From contig JAKLJI010000011.1 in NCBI GenBank assembly GCA_023151275.1, forward strand, positions 1-64,000: a stretch of 64,000 nucleotides of DNA, given 5' to 3'. Made by a program: the position numbers and the translations under genes. The notes under the pieces were generated by a model, which saw only the letters and a program-made list of their open reading frames with translations, ran no database searches and had not been told where the DNA came from. Positions 35,474-45,240 of the stretch are shown here, one piece after another. Source of the DNA: Bacteroidia bacterium. Its GTDB lineage: Bacteria > Bacteroidota > Bacteroidia > UKL13-3. Numbering within the stretch: position 1 is the first letter of the stretch; each line of letters begins with the position of its first letter.

Positions 35474-35947
35474 ATGAAAAATGTATTTGGTGTTTTAGTA
35501 GCCATATTGGTTGGCTTTAGTTTTCTAATTTTTGCATGCCAGCCAGCTGTTAACAAGGCTTCAACTTCGCAACTCGATTCAGTTTCAAGCAAGGATGAAC
35601 ATCACCATGAAGACACGGAGGCCATCTTGTTAAATGGTACAGAAAAATGGAAGGTTGATGAAAACATGATGGTTCATATCCGGAACATGGAGGCAGAAAT
35701 ACTCGCGTTTGATGCAATAAAAAATAAGGATATTCAATCATTGGCAAAGAACCTTGCAGGAAGCATAGATTTACTAACTTCTAATTGCACCATGAAAGGA
35801 CAAGCCCATGATGAATTGCACAAGTGGTTATTGCCTTATATTGAATTGGTAGATGAAATAAAAGAGAAAGGAAATGCCTCCAACGGGGATATGTACCATC
35901 AAAAATTGAAGGAAGCATTTGAACAATTTAATTTGTATTTCTACTGA
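35474..35947 (+). CDS. Small lipoprotein with a histidine cluster
   Basis: The 157-residue protein has a lipoprotein signal ending FLIFAC (Cys 22), then an acidic, His-rich linker (KDEHHHEDTEA), then a helical domain with WKVDENMMVHIRNME, NCTMKGQAHDELHKWL and LKEAFEQFNLYF. Proteins of this layout recur in Bacteroidota as unassigned lipoproteins; the His cluster and CxMxGxxHDxLH region suggest metal binding, but this is inference. Single gene between two repeats. Confidence 0.8.
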   Translation: MKNVFGVLVAILVGFSFLIFACQPAVNKASTSQLDSVSSKDEHHHEDTEAILLNGTEKWKVDENMMVHIRNMEAEILAFDAIKNKDIQSLAKNLAGSIDLLTSNCTMKGQAHDELHKWLLPYIELVDEIKEKGNASNGDMYHQKLKEAFEQFNLYFY

Positions 35948-36040
35948 ACTGACCATTAATAAGAGTAGGGTTGTTTTGAAAATGGCTTCGCGGAAAATAA
36001 ATCAAGCTAGCTCAAATTGCTGAGTTTAGAAAGCCTTAAA

Positions 36041-36297
36041 ACCCTTCATTTCCTTCATTCCTTCATGGTAAAAATAAACTAGAAATGCATGAATGAACAG
36101 GAGAAATTCAATCGCTAAAAATTAATAAATCTGAGTAAAATACTTAACTAAAAAAATCTTCATACCCTTCATTCCTTCATGGTAAAAAAACTGAATGGAT
36201 AAATGTACAGAAGAAATTGGTTCACACAAAATCAATAAAACTCAGTAAAAAACTTTACTAAAAAAAACCTCATACCCTTCATTCCTTCAGGGTTAAA
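36041..36297. repeat. Tandem repeat, about 110-bp period, three copies
   Basis: CTTCATTCCTTCATGG-type cores occur at 36053, 36167 and 36277 (periods 114 and 110), each followed by an A-rich stretch and partly conserved intervening sequence (AATCAATAAAACTCAGTAAAA). It fills the gap between the two lipoprotein genes; no open frame of note is present. Confidence 0.75.
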
Positions 36298-36305
36298 TTT
36301 CAGGG

Positions 36306-36686
36306 TTAATAAGAACCCGTTAGCGGATTACTCGCCGGCGTAGTTGTCATACGAATACGGAGTTTGCGATTCTGCGTATCGATAGTATCGATTTTATAAT
36401 ACACCACTGAATAGCCATTCCAAAGGAAACTGGTATCTGAATTTTGTATGAAAGTTCCTTCGCATCTGGAGGAGTCTTTTCCTGCAATCTGACGTTTCCA
36501 GCAATAATTTCCCTCTTCGGAAAAGTTAATACCTATATACCCATCCGATTTAATGGAAGTATCTCTTAAATACCAGCCTTTAAGTTTGTAATTGATTGTA
36601 TAATTGCTTGATGTTGTTTCATCTTTGGAACAAGCGCTAATCAAGGCTATTGCCAAAGGAATTAGTAGGAAGCGTTTTATACTCAT
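36306..36686 (-). CDS. Small lipoprotein of unknown function
   Basis: The 126-residue product has a lipobox (IALISACSKDE, Cys 19) and a beta-rich body (YTINYKLKGWYLRD, CWKRQIAGKDSSRCEG with two cysteines that may pair, LRIRMTTTP). I do not recognise a family. It faces the 110-bp tandem repeat and lies 24 bp downstream of the next minus-strand gene, so the two could be co-transcribed. Confidence 0.7.
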   Translation of the reverse strand: MSIKRFLLIPLAIALISACSKDETTSSNYTINYKLKGWYLRDTSIKSDGYIGINFSEEGNYCWKRQIAGKDSSRCEGTFIQNSDTSFLWNGYSVVYYKIDTIDTQNRKLRIRMTTTPASNPLTGSY

Positions 36687-36710
36687 GGGTTCAAATAACG
36701 CAAACCCGAT

Positions 36711-37166
36711 TTAATTTACAAACACTTCTAGTTCAGTAGGAAGTTTTATTTCTTGAAGCAATTGCTCCTCCAGCATATTGGCCCAGGCATTCAAGTAATC
36801 CGCGAGGTCTTGGCGGTTGTTGTTTTTGAGTTCACGGTTGCCAAGGCGCATCTTGATTTCCTTGTTAGATAGAAACTCCAGCTGCTGCAAATCTTCTGTA
36901 CTCAAGCCTTTTTCGAGCAATGAAAAAATCATTCTGTCCATTTCCAGTCCGGAGGTAGGACAATAATCGTTTACCTGTTCCGACCAATTTCCTGTGCGTG
37001 TAAGTGCCAGGTTGTGAATTTCGGCTTTGCTCATGTTGAGTAGGGTTTGTGCCAGATTTCCGCAGTTGCATGCGCCCATATGTCCCCATTCATAAGGTTT
37101 GCCTTCCATTAATGCTTCAGCGGTTTTTCTGAAGGCTTGAATTAAAAGTAAGGATGCTTTTGCCAT
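36711..37166 (-). CDS. Conserved hypothetical cytoplasmic protein
   Basis: From the ATG at 37166 (MAKASLLLIQAFRKTAEAL) the product is 151 residues; an upstream start adds eight residues of poor character. It is mainly helical, with EWGHMGACNCGNLAQTL near residue 30, a CNCG pair that might bind metal, and DYCPTSG. The layout is familiar from unassigned Bacteroidota proteins of about 150 residues. No signal peptide. Function unknown. Confidence 0.72.
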   Translation of the reverse strand: MAKASLLLIQAFRKTAEALMEGKPYEWGHMGACNCGNLAQTLLNMSKAEIHNLALTRTGNWSEQVNDYCPTSGLEMDRMIFSLLEKGLSTEDLQQLEFLSNKEIKMRLGNRELKNNNRQDLADYLNAWANMLEEQLLQEIKLPTELEVFVN

Positions 37167-37300
37167 GTTTTTTAAAAATTTTAATTGCAAAATTGTTTCG
37201 TGTTGGAGTGAATTTTACAAACACAAATCCTTGAAATCGGTATTTGTATCAGCCTAATTAGATAAAGTAAATTGTTAAGGATGAGGAGTTAGAATCTTTG

Positions 37301-37507
37301 GGGGTTTCGGCTTAGGGATGGACGAGGAAAGCCTTTTAGACGCGGAGCTTGCAGATGTGTATGTTTGCCGGCTACCCCAGTAGACCGGCAAACATACAAC
37401 AGCTGCTGCTCTGCATCTAAAAGCTTGGAACAACAGCCCGGCCTGGCGGCTGGAAGAGGTTTTGCAATTCTTGAAAATTTTGAAAAGCCGACGGGAAAGC
37501 CCCAAAA
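37301..37507. repeat. GC-rich palindromic element 2
   Basis: Nested inverted repeats share one centre: TGTATGTTTGCCGG (37358) with CCGGCAAACATACA (37385), a perfect 14-bp stem; CTTTTAGA (37333) with TCTAAAAG (37416); and TCGGCTT (37307) with AAGCCGA (37485). The whole 200-bp block fills the gap between two genes and is GC-richer than its surroundings. Short frames inside are by-products of the palindrome. Confidence 0.7.
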
Positions 37508-37508
37508 A

Positions 37509-38162
37509 TCAAGGATTGTAAACCTTGCGGTAGAGCTCTTTGTCGGTATTGAGTTGTTGGATGATGTAGCTATCTATTGATTTCGCGGTTTTATTGGCCA
37601 TGCGATAAGCCAGATTCATAATATGGTGTCTGTTGAAACCTAGCGGCAGCCATGCGTAGTTGTCTTTCCTTGTTACCAAATGCTCTTTGGGCCAAACCCA
37701 GGTTGGCAGCACTTGTCCTTTAGGAATGGGGAAAAAGGTGTAATTTTCAGGAATGCTATCGGCACTTTGAATCAGCGTTTTCTGTTTTCCTTCAAGTAAA
37801 AACAGCGATTCTGCCTTAAAAAATCGCAATTGAATAGGTCCATCATTGCTGCTAAGCTCGCGTAGGCCAGTTCCAAGCAAATCTGTACCTCCTTTTTTGA
37901 GTTCAAACCAAGCAGCACAATTCCGACTATCCAATTGGTATCCTCTTTCTTCTAGGGCCTGTTCCAAATAACCGAGAAAATAATAATCGTACCAATCGAT
38001 TGCGTTTGTATTCAGAAAAGTATCTGGTTTTACGGAGTTTATGGTGTAATCGAGTGAATCTTTTTTAATCTGAATACAGATTTTTCCGAATTTGGGTTCG
38101 AACAGACTTGAGCACGATGCGAATAGCAAGGCAAGCGTTGAAATGAGCAAAGAATTTTTCAT
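37509..38162 (-). CDS. Lipoprotein of unknown function
   Basis: From the ATG at 38162 (MKNSLLISTLALLFASCSS) the product is 217 residues with a clear lipobox (LFASC). The body has SLDYTINSVKPDTFLNTNA, YYFLGYLEQALEERGYQLD, and a C-terminal stretch LPLGFNRHHIMNLAYRMANK. It could be a periplasmic ligand-binding lipoprotein, but I recognise no family. It is divergent from thrS, 104 bp apart. In-frame ATGs at 38168 and 38183 are also possible starts. Confidence 0.72.
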   Translation of the reverse strand: MKNSLLISTLALLFASCSSLFEPKFGKICIQIKKDSLDYTINSVKPDTFLNTNAIDWYDYYFLGYLEQALEERGYQLDSRNCAAWFELKKGGTDLLGTGLRELSSNDGPIQLRFFKAESLFLLEGKQKTLIQSADSIPENYTFFPIPKGQVLPTWVWPKEHLVTRKDNYAWLPLGFNRHHIMNLAYRMANKTAKSIDSYIIQQLNTDKELYRKVYNP

Positions 38163-38266
38163 AGCCATGTTCTGATTTGTCACAAAGTTCAGGCCGAAAG
38201 CGAATAAAATGCTGATTTTTTGAACATTTTTTTTCGCTTTGCCTCGATTGGCTTATTTTGCGGGCT

Positions 38267-40186
38267 ATGATCAATATTACCTTACCAGACGGGTCCGTTC
38301 GTTCGTATGAACGGGGCACCACCGGACTGGAGATTGCGAAGTCAATCAGCGAAGGACTTGCCAGAAATGTTTTGGCGGCCAAAGTAAACGGCGAGGTGTG
38401 GGATGCCACCCGTCCAATTCATGAAGATGCTCAGGTTCAATTATTAACCTGGAACGACAAAGAAGGAAAGTCCACGATGTGGCACAGTTCTGCACACTTA
38501 ATGGCCGAAGCATTGGAAGCTTTGTACCCCGGAGTGAAGTTTGGAATTGGCCCTTCAATTGACCACGGTTATTATTACGATGTTGACTTCAATGGCCTTC
38601 ATTTTCATGCAGATGATTTGAAGAAAGTGGAAGACAAAATGGTAGAGCTGGCAAAAAAGAACAGCATTTACCAGCGTCGTGAGGTTTCTAAAGCAGATGC
38701 CATTGCCTATTTTACGGAGAAAGCAGATCCGTATAAATTGGAGCTTTTGCAGGATTTGCAGGATGGTTCAATTACCTTTTACGAACAGGGTAATTTTACC
38801 GATTTGTGCCGTGGACCTCATATTCCGAATACCGGTTTTATCAAGGCCATTAAATTGATGAGTGTTGCGGGAGCCTACTGGAGAGGAAGTGAAAAGAACA
38901 AGCAGCTAACCCGAATTTATGGCATTACATTTCCAAAGAAATCGGAACTGGATGAGTACCTGAATATGCTGGAGGAAGCCAAGAAGCGCGACCACCGCAA
39001 ATTGGGCAAGGATTTAGAGATTTTTACTTTTGATGATGATGTAGGTCCGGGCTTGCCACTTTGGTTGCCAAATGGTGCTGCGATCATTGAGCAATTGGAA
39101 GCATTTGCCAAGAAGAATGAAGAAGCAGCTGGATATGTTCGGGTGAAAACTCCGCATATTGCCCGTGAAAGTATGTATTTAAAGAGCGGTCACCTACCTT
39201 ATTATAAAGATAGCATGTTTCCACCTATGGAAATGGATGGCGATGTGTATTATTTAAAGGCGATGAATTGTCCACATCACCACAAAATTTTTGCGGCTAC
39301 TCCAAAATCGTACAGGGATTTACCATTGCGTTATGCAGAATATGGAACCTGCTACAGGTATGAGCAAAGTGGGGAATTGTTTGGTTTGATGCGTGTGCGT
39401 TCACTTCAAATGAACGATGCACATATTTATTGCACTGAAGCTCAATTTGAAGAGGAGTTCAGAAGTGTAAATAATTTGTACCTAAAGTATTTTGAAACCT
39501 TTGGAATTAAGGATTATGTAATGCGTTTTTCGAAGCATGATCCTGCCAGATTGGGAGAAAAATACATTGACGCACCTGAGCTTTGGAAGAAAACCGAAGA
39601 CATGGTAAGGAAGGTATTGGTTAATTTGGGCGTAAATTTTGTGGAAGTTGAGGATGAAGCCGCATTTTACGGACCTAAAATTGATATTCAGATTTACAGC
39701 GCCATCGGTAGGGAATTTACTTTGGCAACAAACCAGGTAGATTTTGCTCAGGCAGAGCGTTTTGATTTGTCGTTTACCAACGAGAAAAACGAAAAAGAAA
39801 GACCGATTATCATTCATAGGGCTCCATTAAGCACCCATGAACGGTTTATTGGCTTTTTGTTGGAACATTACGCTGGAAATTTGCCGGTTTGGCTGGCACC
39901 AAAGCAGGTATCTGTTTTGCCAATCAGCGACAAGTATGTTCCTTACGCTCAAAAACTTGTTGATATTCTGAAAAATGCAGATATTCGCGCCTTGTTTGAC
40001 GACCGAAATGAGAAAATCGGTAAGAAAATCAGGGATGCGGAATTGAAAAAGGTTCCGTATATGCTGATTGTCGGCGAACAGGAAATGCAGGAAGAGGCAG
40101 TGGCTGTGCGAAAGCATGGAGAAGGCGATAAAGGCCGCTTGTCGATTCAGGATTTCATAGACCAACTAAAAAAGGAATTAAAGTAA
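38267..40186 (+). CDS. thrS: Threonyl-tRNA synthetase
   Basis: The protein is 639 residues from the ATG at 38267 (MINITLPDGSVRSYERG). It shows the TGS domain (1-65), the SAD editing domain with HSSAHLMAEAL and DLCRGPHIPNTG, the class II catalytic core (GPGLPLWLPNG, MNCPHHHKIF with the zinc cysteine and histidine, RYEQSGELFGLMRVRSLQMND, and the motif 3 region IIHRAPLSTHERF), and an anticodon-binding domain (WLAPKQVSVLPIS). It charges tRNA-Thr. It heads the conserved thrS-infC-rpmI-rplT cluster; infC follows after 9 bases. Confidence 0.97.
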   Translation: MINITLPDGSVRSYERGTTGLEIAKSISEGLARNVLAAKVNGEVWDATRPIHEDAQVQLLTWNDKEGKSTMWHSSAHLMAEALEALYPGVKFGIGPSIDHGYYYDVDFNGLHFHADDLKKVEDKMVELAKKNSIYQRREVSKADAIAYFTEKADPYKLELLQDLQDGSITFYEQGNFTDLCRGPHIPNTGFIKAIKLMSVAGAYWRGSEKNKQLTRIYGITFPKKSELDEYLNMLEEAKKRDHRKLGKDLEIFTFDDDVGPGLPLWLPNGAAIIEQLEAFAKKNEEAAGYVRVKTPHIARESMYLKSGHLPYYKDSMFPPMEMDGDVYYLKAMNCPHHHKIFAATPKSYRDLPLRYAEYGTCYRYEQSGELFGLMRVRSLQMNDAHIYCTEAQFEEEFRSVNNLYLKYFETFGIKDYVMRFSKHDPARLGEKYIDAPELWKKTEDMVRKVLVNLGVNFVEVEDEAAFYGPKIDIQIYSAIGREFTLATNQVDFAQAERFDLSFTNEKNEKERPIIIHRAPLSTHERFIGFLLEHYAGNLPVWLAPKQVSVLPISDKYVPYAQKLVDILKNADIRALFDDRNEKIGKKIRDAELKKVPYMLIVGEQEMQEEAVAVRKHGEGDKGRLSIQDFIDQLKKELK

Positions 40187-40195
40187 AACAGATAC

Positions 40196-40795
40196 TTGGC
40201 AACACCAACTAACCCAACCCCCGCCGGACCAGGTCCGAGACCGCACAATCCGGCATTTAATCGAGGCAGAAGAAGCCTTGAGCCTGAACATAAGATCAAT
40301 AACCGTATTATGTCACCACAGGTTCGCCTGGTAGGAGACAACATTACAGTTGGGGTGTATTCACTGTCTGAGGCATTGAAAATTGCCGAAGAGCAGGAGA
40401 TGGATTTGGTAGAAATATCTCCAAATGCAGACCCACCGGTATGTAAGGTAGTTGATTACAAGAAGTTTTTGTACGAACAGAAGAAGAAGAAGAAAGAGCA
40501 AAAAGCCAATCAGGCCAAGCAGGATGTAAAAGAAATCCGATTTGGACCAAATACGGATGAGCACGACTTCGAGTTCAAACTGAAACACGCAGAAAACTTC
40601 ATCCAGGAAGGCCATAAAGTGCGAGCTTATGTGTTTTTCAAAGGACGTGCCATCGTATACAAAGAGAGGGGAGAAGTATTGCTGTTGCAGCTGGCTCAAC
40701 GCTTGTCTGAAATTGCAAAGGTTGAGCAATTGCCAAGATTGGAAGGAAAGAAAATGTTCCTGATGATGAGTCCGAAAGGAAAAGCAGTTAAGTAA
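40196..40795 (+). CDS. infC: Translation initiation factor IF-3
   Basis: The 199-residue protein starts at a TTG codon (40196); infC is known for atypical start codons that allow IF-3 to limit its own translation, and no ATG is available in frame nearby. The N-terminal domain begins [16 protein letters not shown] and contains [20 protein letters not shown]; a Lys-rich linker ([14 protein letters not shown]) joins the C-terminal domain ([31 protein letters not shown]). The Pro-rich N-terminal extension ([16 protein letters not shown]) is longer than in E. coli but usual in Bacteroidota. Confidence 0.96.
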   Translation: MATPTNPTPAGPGPRPHNPAFNRGRRSLEPEHKINNRIMSPQVRLVGDNITVGVYSLSEALKIAEEQEMDLVEISPNADPPVCKVVDYKKFLYEQKKKKKEQKANQAKQDVKEIRFGPNTDEHDFEFKLKHAENFIQEGHKVRAYVFFKGRAIVYKERGEVLLLQLAQRLSEIAKVEQLPRLEGKKMFLMMSPKGKAVK

Positions 40796-40836
40796 AGAAA
40801 AGCCGTTTATTCAATAAATAAGGAGAAATCAGTAAG

Positions 40837-41037
40837 ATGCCTAAGGTAAAAACCAACAAAGCCGCTGCAAAACGTTTTAAAGTAACCCCTAGTGGTAAAA
40901 TTAAGCGTGCACAAGCTTTCAAAAATCACATTTTGACCAAGAAAACAACAAAGCAGAAGCGTGCATTAACCAAAATGGTTACTGTATCTGAAGCAGATAT
41001 GGGCTTGGTTAAGAACTTGCTCGGAATCGGCAAATAA
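40837..41037 (+). CDS. rpmI: 50S ribosomal protein L35
   Basis: The 66-residue basic protein has the family signature [17 protein letters not shown] and [18 protein letters not shown]. It is the normal length and lies in its usual place between infC and rplT. Confidence 0.97.
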   Translation: MPKVKTNKAAAKRFKVTPSGKIKRAQAFKNHILTKKTTKQKRALTKMVTVSEADMGLVKNLLGIGK

Positions 41038-41138
41038 ATCCAGATTTCCTCGGTTTCAATTATCAGTTAACCCGAATCAAGGCACCTAAGAACCAGTAGA
41101 ACCGACTGGTCGCCCAGGTTCAAAAAACAAAGCAAACT

Positions 41139-41483
41139 ATGCCACGTTCAGTCAATTCCGTAGCGTCAAGAAGACGCCGCAAAAAACTTCTCAAGTTAGC
41201 CAAAGGCTTTTGGGGAAAACGTAAAAATGTATTAACCATAGCCAAGCATACCATCGATAAAGGTTTGGGGTATGCTTACCGTGACCGTAAAACCAAGAAA
41301 CGCAATTTCCGCAGCTTGTGGATCGTGCGTATCAACGCTGGTGCAAGGTTACATGGCTATAGCTACAGCCAATTCATGGGAATGGTTCATAAAAAAGGTT
41401 TGGCTTTGAACCGTAAGGTTCTTGCCGACATGGCGATGAATCATCCTGAAACCTTCAAAGCAATTGTTGATTCAGTAAAATAA
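41139..41483 (+). CDS. rplT: 50S ribosomal protein L20
   Basis: The 114-residue protein begins [20 protein letters not shown] and contains [31 protein letters not shown] and [16 protein letters not shown], all typical of L20. It binds 23S rRNA early in assembly. Last gene of the translation operon, followed by a terminator. Confidence 0.97.
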   Translation: MPRSVNSVASRRRRKKLLKLAKGFWGKRKNVLTIAKHTIDKGLGYAYRDRKTKKRNFRSLWIVRINAGARLHGYSYSQFMGMVHKKGLALNRKVLADMAMNHPETFKAIVDSVK

Positions 41484-41502
41484 ACTTAGAAAGAACGGCT
41501 TT

Positions 41503-41536
41503 AACTCCGGGTTCGCAAGAGCCCGGAGTTTTTTTT
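41503..41536 (+). terminator. Intrinsic terminator of thrS-infC-rpmI-rplT
   Basis: AACTCCGGGTTC and GAGCCCGGAGTT pair at 11 of 12 positions (with one G-T) around GCAA, followed directly by a run of T. Confidence 0.92.
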
Positions 41537-41847
41537 GCCTAAAATTTTTCATTGGACGAGCTTCGGCAATCGAAATCAAAAGCCCAATTTGAATTTGACC
41601 ACCGATTAGGATGGTATCCTTTTGTTTATAATTATTACGAACAGTCAAGTATTGATAATAAATAAGCATTGTTTGACTGGCCCACGAAAAATAACCTTGC
41701 AAGCGACCGGAAAAGAAATGCGAATGAGTTGCTTTCAAATGAGGATTTAAAAAAATCGCCAATTTTTATAGGGTTATCCCTGAAGCACTGATTTAAATCT
41801 TGCTCATTTTCTGGAAAATAGCGCAAATAAAATGCGTTTTGGCTTTT
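41537..41847. other. Intergenic stretch without a supported gene
   Basis: Minus-strand frames of 96 and 63 codons overlap here in different frames, but their composition is not coding-like, one crosses the terminator, and neither has a recognisable motif. I see nothing else in it. Confidence 0.5.
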
Positions 41848-41875
41848 TTGAGTTGAGAAAAAAGTGTTAGATTTG
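41848..41875 (+). promoter_or_regulatory. Bacteroidota promoter of the LruC lipoprotein gene
   Basis: TTTTTTG (TTG at 41848-41850), 17 bases, then TAGATTTG at 41868, a full match to TAnnTTTG; ATG 52 bases downstream. Confidence 0.65.
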
Positions 41876-41927
41876 ATTAACCTTTATCAAGCATAGAAGT
41901 AAATTTTATGCTTCCATTTTTCAGACT

Positions 41928-43937
41928 ATGAAAAAGTTCATACTTATTGCCCTCAGCGCTGGTTTAATCGGTTCTTGCAAACGGGAATTACCCAATTCTT
42001 CAGGAAATCCAAATTCCAATCCGGGTTCAATTTTTGAGATGACTGTTCCCAATGGGTTCACCTACGAATCTGCAAAAGATTTTGACTTGGAGATTGCTAT
42101 TTTGAATCGTGAAGACCAATTGGTTGCAGGTGTTCGAGTTGATTTGTATTCGGCTTTGCCAGAGGAAGGTGGTAAATTGATTTTTAAAGGTCTAACCGAT
42201 AAGAATGGAGTGTTAAAATCCACAGTAAGGATCCCATTGGGTTTGAAAAATCTATTTTTAGAGAGCAGTTTTGCCGGCATTCCAAGTGGGATACAAATTC
42301 CAGTACAGGGAAATTCAATTAAATTCCAATTGGGAGGAAGTAATCCACAGTATGTCCAAACCCGCAACCCTGAATTCAAATTCGCTACTGGTAGCAATTT
42401 GATGAAGAATTTGGCCAAGGTGTCCAATAAAATTGTTCCTATTTGGAATGCCAATGGAGTTCCCTCCAACCTGGTTTCCCGTGATGTAGTGCCCAATGCT
42501 TTGGTTAATGATATCTGGGCTACTTTACCATCGCGAGTATCTGTACCTCAAAATAGGCCACAATTGCTTGATGAAAACGCCTACCAACGGAATATCGTTT
42601 TGACCAAACAAGCTGATGTTTGGGTTACCTTTATTACAGAAGGTGCCGGCTTCAGAAACACCTTGTTCTTTTATCGCTACAACAAAAATAATCCTCCAAC
42701 AAGTGTAAGCCAGATTGATACCTTGTTTTTGATTTTCCCGAATGCCTCACTTCAGAATTCAAATGGCGGTTTGCTAACCGGTGATAAAGTTTACTTGGGA
42801 AGGTTTGGAGCAGATACCGTTATTTCTTATGGAATCATTGCCAATGGATTTGATGCTGCAACCTCAACAGTAGGCGCTGGATTCTGGTTCCTTTATGGAA
42901 ACAAAAACTTCAATCCCGAGCCTCAAGATAGCTTGAAGCAGCACATGGTGATGCTTTACGACAATGCAGGCAAGCGTTTCATCATGGGCTTTGAAGACAT
43001 CAACCGCACTGCCTCCGGATGTGATCACGATTTTAATGATGTGTTGTTTTATACCACCTCCAATCCGGTAGATGCTATTTCAACCTCAAATATTGCAGTT
43101 TTACCTCCAAGTAGCGACCGTGATGGTGATGGTGTGAATGATGTGGATGACGAATATCCGGATGATAATGCCAGAGCATTCAACAATTATTATCCATCCA
43201 TTGGCGCAAAGGCTACAGTTGCTTTTGAGGATTTGTGGCCTTTTTATGGCGACTATGACATGAATGATGTTGTGGTGGATTTCAGATACAAGTTGGTAAC
43301 CAATGGTCAAAACGCAGTTAAGGACGTAGTAGCAGATTATACACTTCGGGCATCAGGAGGACAAATCGACAATGTATTTGCTGTTGAGTTTCCAGCTTTG
43401 AGAACCAATGCTACAGCCGTTCAGGGCGCATTTTTGGAAGCAGGCCAGACCAATACAGTATTAACTATTTTTCCAAATATTCGTGGTTTGCAAAATCGTT
43501 GGAATACAGTTCCGGGCGAGCCGCTTTCTGATTCGGTGAATAAATCGGTTTCATTTAGTTTGACAACTCCGGTTGCCATATCCAGTTTTGGATTAGGTGC
43601 CTTCAATCCATTTATCTATGGAACTACCAATGGGAAGAACCGTGGAATGGAAATTCACCTGCCGGGTAGAAAACCAACCAATCTTGCAGAGCGTTCGGTT
43701 TTGGGAACTGGAAACGACAGGTCGAATACTGGTAGCAACCATGAATACCTGAGCGAGCATAATTTACCTTGGGCAATTGAAATCCCTGAACGTTTTGATT
43801 ACCCAATTGAACGTTCTGAGATTACCCAAGTTCATTTGAAATTTGCAGCTTGGTCGCAAAGTGGCGGCGCCCAATTTCAAGATTGGTATAAAAACCTGAA
43901 TGGCTATCGGAATTCTGAATTGATATATAAACGATAA
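41928..43937 (+). CDS. LruC-domain lipoprotein with DUF4114 and calcium-type repeat
   Basis: The 669-residue protein has a lipoprotein signal (MKKFILIALSAGLIGSCKRE, Cys 17), an N-terminal carboxypeptidase-regulatory-like region (VRVDLYSALPEEGGKLIFKG), a DUF4114-like part (FIMGFEDINRTASGCDHDFN) and then the LruC domain, with an Asp-rich calcium-binding segment DRDGDGVNDVDDEYPDD (about residue 395) leading to VAFEDLWPFYGDYDMNDVVV. LruC proteins are named from a Leptospira lipoprotein and are widespread in Bacteroidota; function is not established, likely surface or envelope. It is a single gene with its own promoter and terminator. Confidence 0.88.
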   Translation: MKKFILIALSAGLIGSCKRELPNSSGNPNSNPGSIFEMTVPNGFTYESAKDFDLEIAILNREDQLVAGVRVDLYSALPEEGGKLIFKGLTDKNGVLKSTVRIPLGLKNLFLESSFAGIPSGIQIPVQGNSIKFQLGGSNPQYVQTRNPEFKFATGSNLMKNLAKVSNKIVPIWNANGVPSNLVSRDVVPNALVNDIWATLPSRVSVPQNRPQLLDENAYQRNIVLTKQADVWVTFITEGAGFRNTLFFYRYNKNNPPTSVSQIDTLFLIFPNASLQNSNGGLLTGDKVYLGRFGADTVISYGIIANGFDAATSTVGAGFWFLYGNKNFNPEPQDSLKQHMVMLYDNAGKRFIMGFEDINRTASGCDHDFNDVLFYTTSNPVDAISTSNIAVLPPSSDRDGDGVNDVDDEYPDDNARAFNNYYPSIGAKATVAFEDLWPFYGDYDMNDVVVDFRYKLVTNGQNAVKDVVADYTLRASGGQIDNVFAVEFPALRTNATAVQGAFLEAGQTNTVLTIFPNIRGLQNRWNTVPGEPLSDSVNKSVSFSLTTPVAISSFGLGAFNPFIYGTTNGKNRGMEIHLPGRKPTNLAERSVLGTGNDRSNTGSNHEYLSEHNLPWAIEIPERFDYPIERSEITQVHLKFAAWSQSGGAQFQDWYKNLNGYRNSELIYKR

Positions 43938-43983
43938 TAAAAATGACTTTCTGAAAAGTCATAATTTGTTCGATATTAAAATG

Positions 43984-44019
43984 ATAAAGGCCACAAGTTT
44001 CAAAACGAGTGGCCTTTAT
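43984..44019. terminator. Intrinsic terminator, likely bidirectional
   Basis: ATAAAGGCCAC and GTGGCCTTTAT form a perfect 11-bp stem around AAGTTTCAAAACGA, followed by TTTTTA; it separates the LruC gene from convergent obgE. The remaining 190 bases before obgE show nothing notable. Confidence 0.85.
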
Positions 44020-44211
44020 TTTTACTAGGCAGACTGATAAAATTTCTTTGAGACGACTTCTTTCGTTTTTCTGAGTAGAATAGGAATCTAATGTTGTATT
44101 TCTTTCTGGCTTATCCCCTACAAGTTGCTAATGAAAACAAGTCTTTAAAGAGTAAAAACCTAGGGAGAGAGTAAGATGTGAAATTCAAACGAAGGAAATG
44201 GAAATTGCCAA

Positions 44212-45198
44212 TTAGGAAATCATTTCCCAAAGCTTATCCTTAAGTTTATCAATGCCTCTACCTGTAGCTGAGGAAATAAAAACATGCTGAATACGTGGTA
44301 ACTCTTTCTTTATCTCAGCAATTCGCTCCTCATCAACTAAATCACATTTGGTAATGGCCAACAGTTTGGATTTTTTGCCCAGTTCCTTGTTGTAGAGTTT
44401 CAATTCCTTCATCAAGATATTGTATTCCTCTTTGATATTTGGGCTTGTTGCAGGGACCATGAACAGGAGTGTAGCATTTCGTTCGATATGGCGGAGGAAT
44501 CGCGTTCCAAGTCCTTTGCCTTCATGCGCACCTTCAATAATTCCGGGAATATCAGCCATTACAAAGGAGCGAAAATCGCGGTATTCAACAATGCCCAGGT
44601 TTGGAACGATAGTCGTGAACGGGTAATCTGCTATTTCAGGTTTGGCAGCAGAAACAACGGAAAGCAAGGTTGATTTACCGGCATTGGGAAATCCAACTAA
44701 ACCCACATCGGCAAGTATTTTTAGTTCAAGAATTTTCCATTCTTCTTTTCCTTCCTCTCCGGGTTGGGAATGGCGTGGTGCTTGATTGGTTGCAGATTTA
44801 AAATGGTTATTTCCTAATCCGCCACGACCACCGGCTAGAAGAACAAACTCTTGTCCGTGTTCAGTGATTTCAAACAAAATTTCTCCGGTTTCGGCATCCT
44901 TGGCAACAGTTCCCAATGGCACATCCAGGATTTCATTTTTCCCATCTTTTCCTTTCCGAAGGGCAGATTCTCCAACCGCTCCCGGTTCTGCAATAACATG
45001 TTTTCTGTATTTCAGGTGAAGTAGGGTCCAGAGTTGACTGTTTCCACGTAAAATAATACTTCCCCCTTTTCCCCCATCGCCCCCATCGGGTCCACCTTTG
45101 GCGGTATGTTTATCGCGGTGAAAGTGCATACAACCAGCTCCGCCTTTACCGGAACGGCAGCAGATTTTTACGTAATCAACAAAATTAGAATCAGCCAT
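44212..45198 (-). CDS. obgE: Obg-family GTPase
   Basis: From the ATG at 45198 ([17 protein letters not shown]) the protein is 328 residues. The Gly-rich Obg fold ([28 protein letters not shown]) is followed by the G domain: P-loop [12 protein letters not shown], switch [14 protein letters not shown], NKxD variant AITKCDLVD and SSATGRG. Obg binds the 50S subunit and couples ribosome assembly to growth and stringent response. It lacks the extra C-terminal domain found in some bacteria, as usual here. It lies 42 bp downstream of adk on the same strand. Confidence 0.96.
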   Translation of the reverse strand: MADSNFVDYVKICCRSGKGGAGCMHFHRDKHTAKGGPDGGDGGKGGSIILRGNSQLWTLLHLKYRKHVIAEPGAVGESALRKGKDGKNEILDVPLGTVAKDAETGEILFEITEHGQEFVLLAGGRGGLGNNHFKSATNQAPRHSQPGEEGKEEWKILELKILADVGLVGFPNAGKSTLLSVVSAAKPEIADYPFTTIVPNLGIVEYRDFRSFVMADIPGIIEGAHEGKGLGTRFLRHIERNATLLFMVPATSPNIKEEYNILMKELKLYNKELGKKSKLLAITKCDLVDEERIAEIKKELPRIQHVFISSATGRGIDKLKDKLWEMIS

Positions 45199-45240
45199 AA
45201 AGGGCAAAGCTAAGCAAAAGCCCTGGGCTCAGCAAACCAA

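Noticed and set aside
36041-36297. CRISPR array
   Set aside because: Only three copies with 110-bp period and partly conserved spacers; no cas genes.
41472-41826. Minus-strand ORFs of 96 and 63 codons after rplT
   Set aside because: One crosses the operon terminator, neither has a recognisable domain, and they overlap in different frames.
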